Assembly (NCBI GenBank): GCA_028564675.1
Contig: JAOVVO010000064.1
Coordinates: 62,001 to 126,000 of the forward strand
Length of the DNA stretch: 64,000 nt
Source: Onchocerca lupi
Lineage: Eukaryota; Nematoda; Chromadorea; Rhabditida; Onchocercidae
Reading direction: 5' to 3'
Each line of letters starts with the position of its first letter. The first letter of the stretch is position 1. Made by a program: the position numbers and the translations under genes. Below, piece after piece: positions 61,851 to 64,000 of this stretch. The notes under the pieces were generated by a model. The model did not search any database. It saw only the letters and a program-made list of their open reading frames with translations, and was not told the origin of the DNA.

Positions 61851-64000
61851 ATGAGACAAAATTTCAACAATTTCATTACAATTCTTTTTTATTTCTTCAA
61901 TGTATTTCATTGTTTATCGCAAATTGTCGCTCAAGAAGGTATTTTTCATTTTAATTTCCTAAATTTCTTTCTTCAATTCGTAGATTTCTGCCAAATAATC
62001 AATTCAATTTCTTAAATTTCTTTCCTCAATTCAAAAATTCATAGCAAATAATCATTCTAATTTCTTAAATTTCCTATCAAATTTTTTTTTAACTCTTAAA
62101 TTTCCTATCAAATAATCTTTTTTTTTTTTTAAAAAATATCTTTTCCGTTTTTAATTTACCGAATTTTTCTTAATTACTCCTTTTTTTTTAGTTTTTACAA
62201 AATTTTTCCATTCCATTTTAAATTATTCTGCCAAAAAATTTCAGTAAATATTTTTTCTATAAATTGGCAAAAAATTTTTTCTGGTATGAAAAATTTTGAA
62301 TGTTATTAAAAAGATTATTATCATATGACTATCAATATGGTATTATTTTAAAGAATCGGATAAGGAATATTCATTAAAAAATAAAACAAATAGTCATAGA
62401 TTATAATTAAGTTAGAAAACTTGATGAGTAGATAAAAAAACATGAATATAGCAAAGATAATTTTACAAATTTAGAAAATTTTTGTTTTTTTTTTTGATTT
62501 TTTTTTTTAAAATTAAGAATGGCGAGTTCCGGATATGCCGGAAAATGTTCATTGGAAAACGGATGATAATAGTATAACATTATGGTGGGATCCACCATCA
62601 ACAGCTGATGAAATTTTGGTACGTGGTTATACGATATCATACGGTATTGGTACGCCAAATCGACGTGTAATCATCGAAGGAGCTAATACCAATGCATTCA
62701 CAATTAAGAAACTTAGTTAGTTAAAATTGAAATTTCATTAAGTTTTGATTTCCTTTTTCCGGACGTCTAATATTTGTTTGTTTATTTACAAATATTCATT
62801 CATTTCATAGTAATAAAAGTTTTTGATTTGATATTCTGAACCGAAAATTGTTTAAATATATTTATAATTGGATGAATTTTTCAATCAAATTCAAATAAAT
62901 TTCAAAATTGCAGCAAATTTTTCGTAAAATTTCGTAATAATCATAATTCGTGATCCTTCTTGATATTTCTGATTTCTTTTTTGGTTCATTTTGATCCGTG
63001 ATTCTCTTTGATTCTTTTTCGTAAAATTTGTAATTCTAAGAAATAAATGGAATTCAATTTTAATTCCTTTTTTTTTTTTCAGAATCCAACACAACATATG
63101 TTTTTGCATTAACTGCATATAATGAAGCAGATGGTGAAGATTCTGAAAGAGTATTTTTCACCGCTACTACTAAAATTGGAAAAAGTTCAGGTAAAAGTTA
63201 CAAATATGCAATAATAAATTCAAATTTTGAATAAGATTAAGGGATTAAAACTTCAATAAACAGAAATTTCGATATTTCGATTAAGATTAAAGATTAAAAT
63301 TTTAATAAATAGAATTTAAAGAAATAAAATAAAGTTTTAGAAAATTTATTACATAAATTTATAAACATGTATATAATCTCTTGATCTTAAATATATTCAT
63401 AAATTATGCGCTATATAAAAAATGAATGTTATACAGAAATTAAGAAATAAATATATTAATTTAACGAATCTAATAAATTAAACAAAATTAATTTAACAAT
63501 TTATTGGATATTATCATCATTCTTGCCTTTTCATTTAAGTTAACATTTTGAACAAATTATCTTAATTTTAATTAGTAAATTAATTAAATTCGAATGGATC
63601 ACTTTGATTTTAATTATCAAGGATTAGTATTTTGAATGGATTAAATTAATTAAAAATGTTAATCAACTCGATCACGTATCTTTCAATAATATAGCGAAAA
63701 TAATAATTTTACAGAAGTCTGCCTTATTTTTTGCAACCATAAAGAAGCAAAAATCTTGCTATCGCAATTTTTTTTCTATAAAATTAAATCAAATTAAAAA
63801 TCAAAAATAGTTATCGATAATTTAAAAATAATAATTAATAATAATAAACTAACTTCAGATGAACAATTGATCGATTTGCAAGCACCAACAAATATTGAAG
63901 CAAAAATTATCTCACCAAATGAAATTACAATTCAGTGGACAGATCCAAATATTGATATTTATTCTGATCATCCTTCTGAAAGCATCAAATCATTATTTCA
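61851..64000 (+). CDS. DCC/neogenin (UNC-40)-like receptor, FN5-FN6 portion with own signal peptide; 3' end outside the window
   Basis: DCC/neogenin are netrin and RGM receptors for axon and cell guidance. Exons: 61851-61938, 62518-62715, about 63083-63191 and 63860 to the right edge. Exon 1 encodes a signal peptide (MRQNFNNFITILFYFFNVFH, then CLSQIVA) with likely cleavage before Gln. Exon 2 continues in phase as EEWRVPDMPENVHW and SITLWWDPPS, then EILVRGYTISYGIGTPNRR, which matches the RGYAIGYGIGSP segment of the fifth fibronectin domain of DCC. Exon 3 finishes that domain (TTYVFALTAYNEADGE). Exon 4 starts the sixth (LQAPTNIEAKIISPNEITIQ, then WTDPN). The four Ig domains and FN1-FN4 of a full receptor are not encoded between the signal peptide and FN5. 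Membrane segment and cytoplasmic motifs would lie beyond the window. It could be a short paralogue or a short isoform from an internal promoter. Confidence 0.85.

Noticed and set aside
1..64000. tRNA, rRNA, spliced-leader RNA and CRISPR features
   Set aside because: I looked for box B-like GGTTCGAATCC patterns, SL1-like sequence and regularly spaced repeats and saw none that hold up. A covariance-model search would be decisive and could not be run.

Overview
The window is AT-rich nuclear DNA from a nematode. The evidence is the gene content (a nematode-type acetylcholinesterase, an UNC-122-like colmedin, a DCC/UNC-40-like receptor), many short GT-AG introns with TTTCAG-type acceptors, and three genes with a good 3' splice site 24-26 nt before the ATG and no visible upstream exon, as expected for spliced-leader trans-splicing. 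A clade III (spirurid/filarial) worm is my best guess from base composition and gene style, but the sequence alone does not prove it.

Layout. 1.8-5.7 kb, minus strand: TRM5, the tRNA m1G37 methyltransferase, nine exons. 6.5-9.8 kb, minus strand: mitochondrial prolyl-tRNA synthetase, seven exons, just upstream of TRM5 in the same direction. 10.6-12.1 kb: a decayed Helitron on the minus strand with its 3' hairpins and CTAG end. 14.2-19.3 kb, minus strand: acetylcholinesterase, twelve exons placed with every junction in phase. 19.3-33.5 kb: mostly non-coding, with a MITE-like inverted repeat, a hairpin, an E-box cluster and a few doubtful small ORFs. 33.5-38.5 kb, plus strand: a complete 547-residue colmedin with type II membrane anchor, furin site, collagen triplets and olfactomedin domain. 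41.0-41.8 kb: a second Helitron remnant. 42.6-47.5 kb, minus strand: an apparently broken SLC19 (folate/thiamine) transporter with a composite, head-to-head Helitron remnant inside it. 47.5-61.8 kb: a long AT-rich stretch made largely of degenerate satellites, minisatellites and microsatellites, with one possible small membrane-protein ORF. 61.85 kb to the right edge, plus strand: a signal peptide joined directly to the FN5 and FN6 type fibronectin domains of DCC/neogenin; the gene runs off the window.

Functional links. TRM5 modifies G37 of tRNA-Pro, among others, and mitochondrial ProRS charges tRNA-Pro. Their tandem arrangement and an Arg-rich leader on TRM5 suggest a mitochondrial translation pair, possibly one transcription unit. 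The colmedin, acetylcholinesterase and netrin-receptor-like genes are all of neuromuscular or cell-surface type but are not arranged as a cluster.

Limits. Exon boundaries were read by eye. In the acetylcholinesterase and colmedin all junctions are phase-consistent. In TRM5 (two junctions) and ProRS (one) the best splice sites differ by one base from the expected phase, and I could not resolve this.
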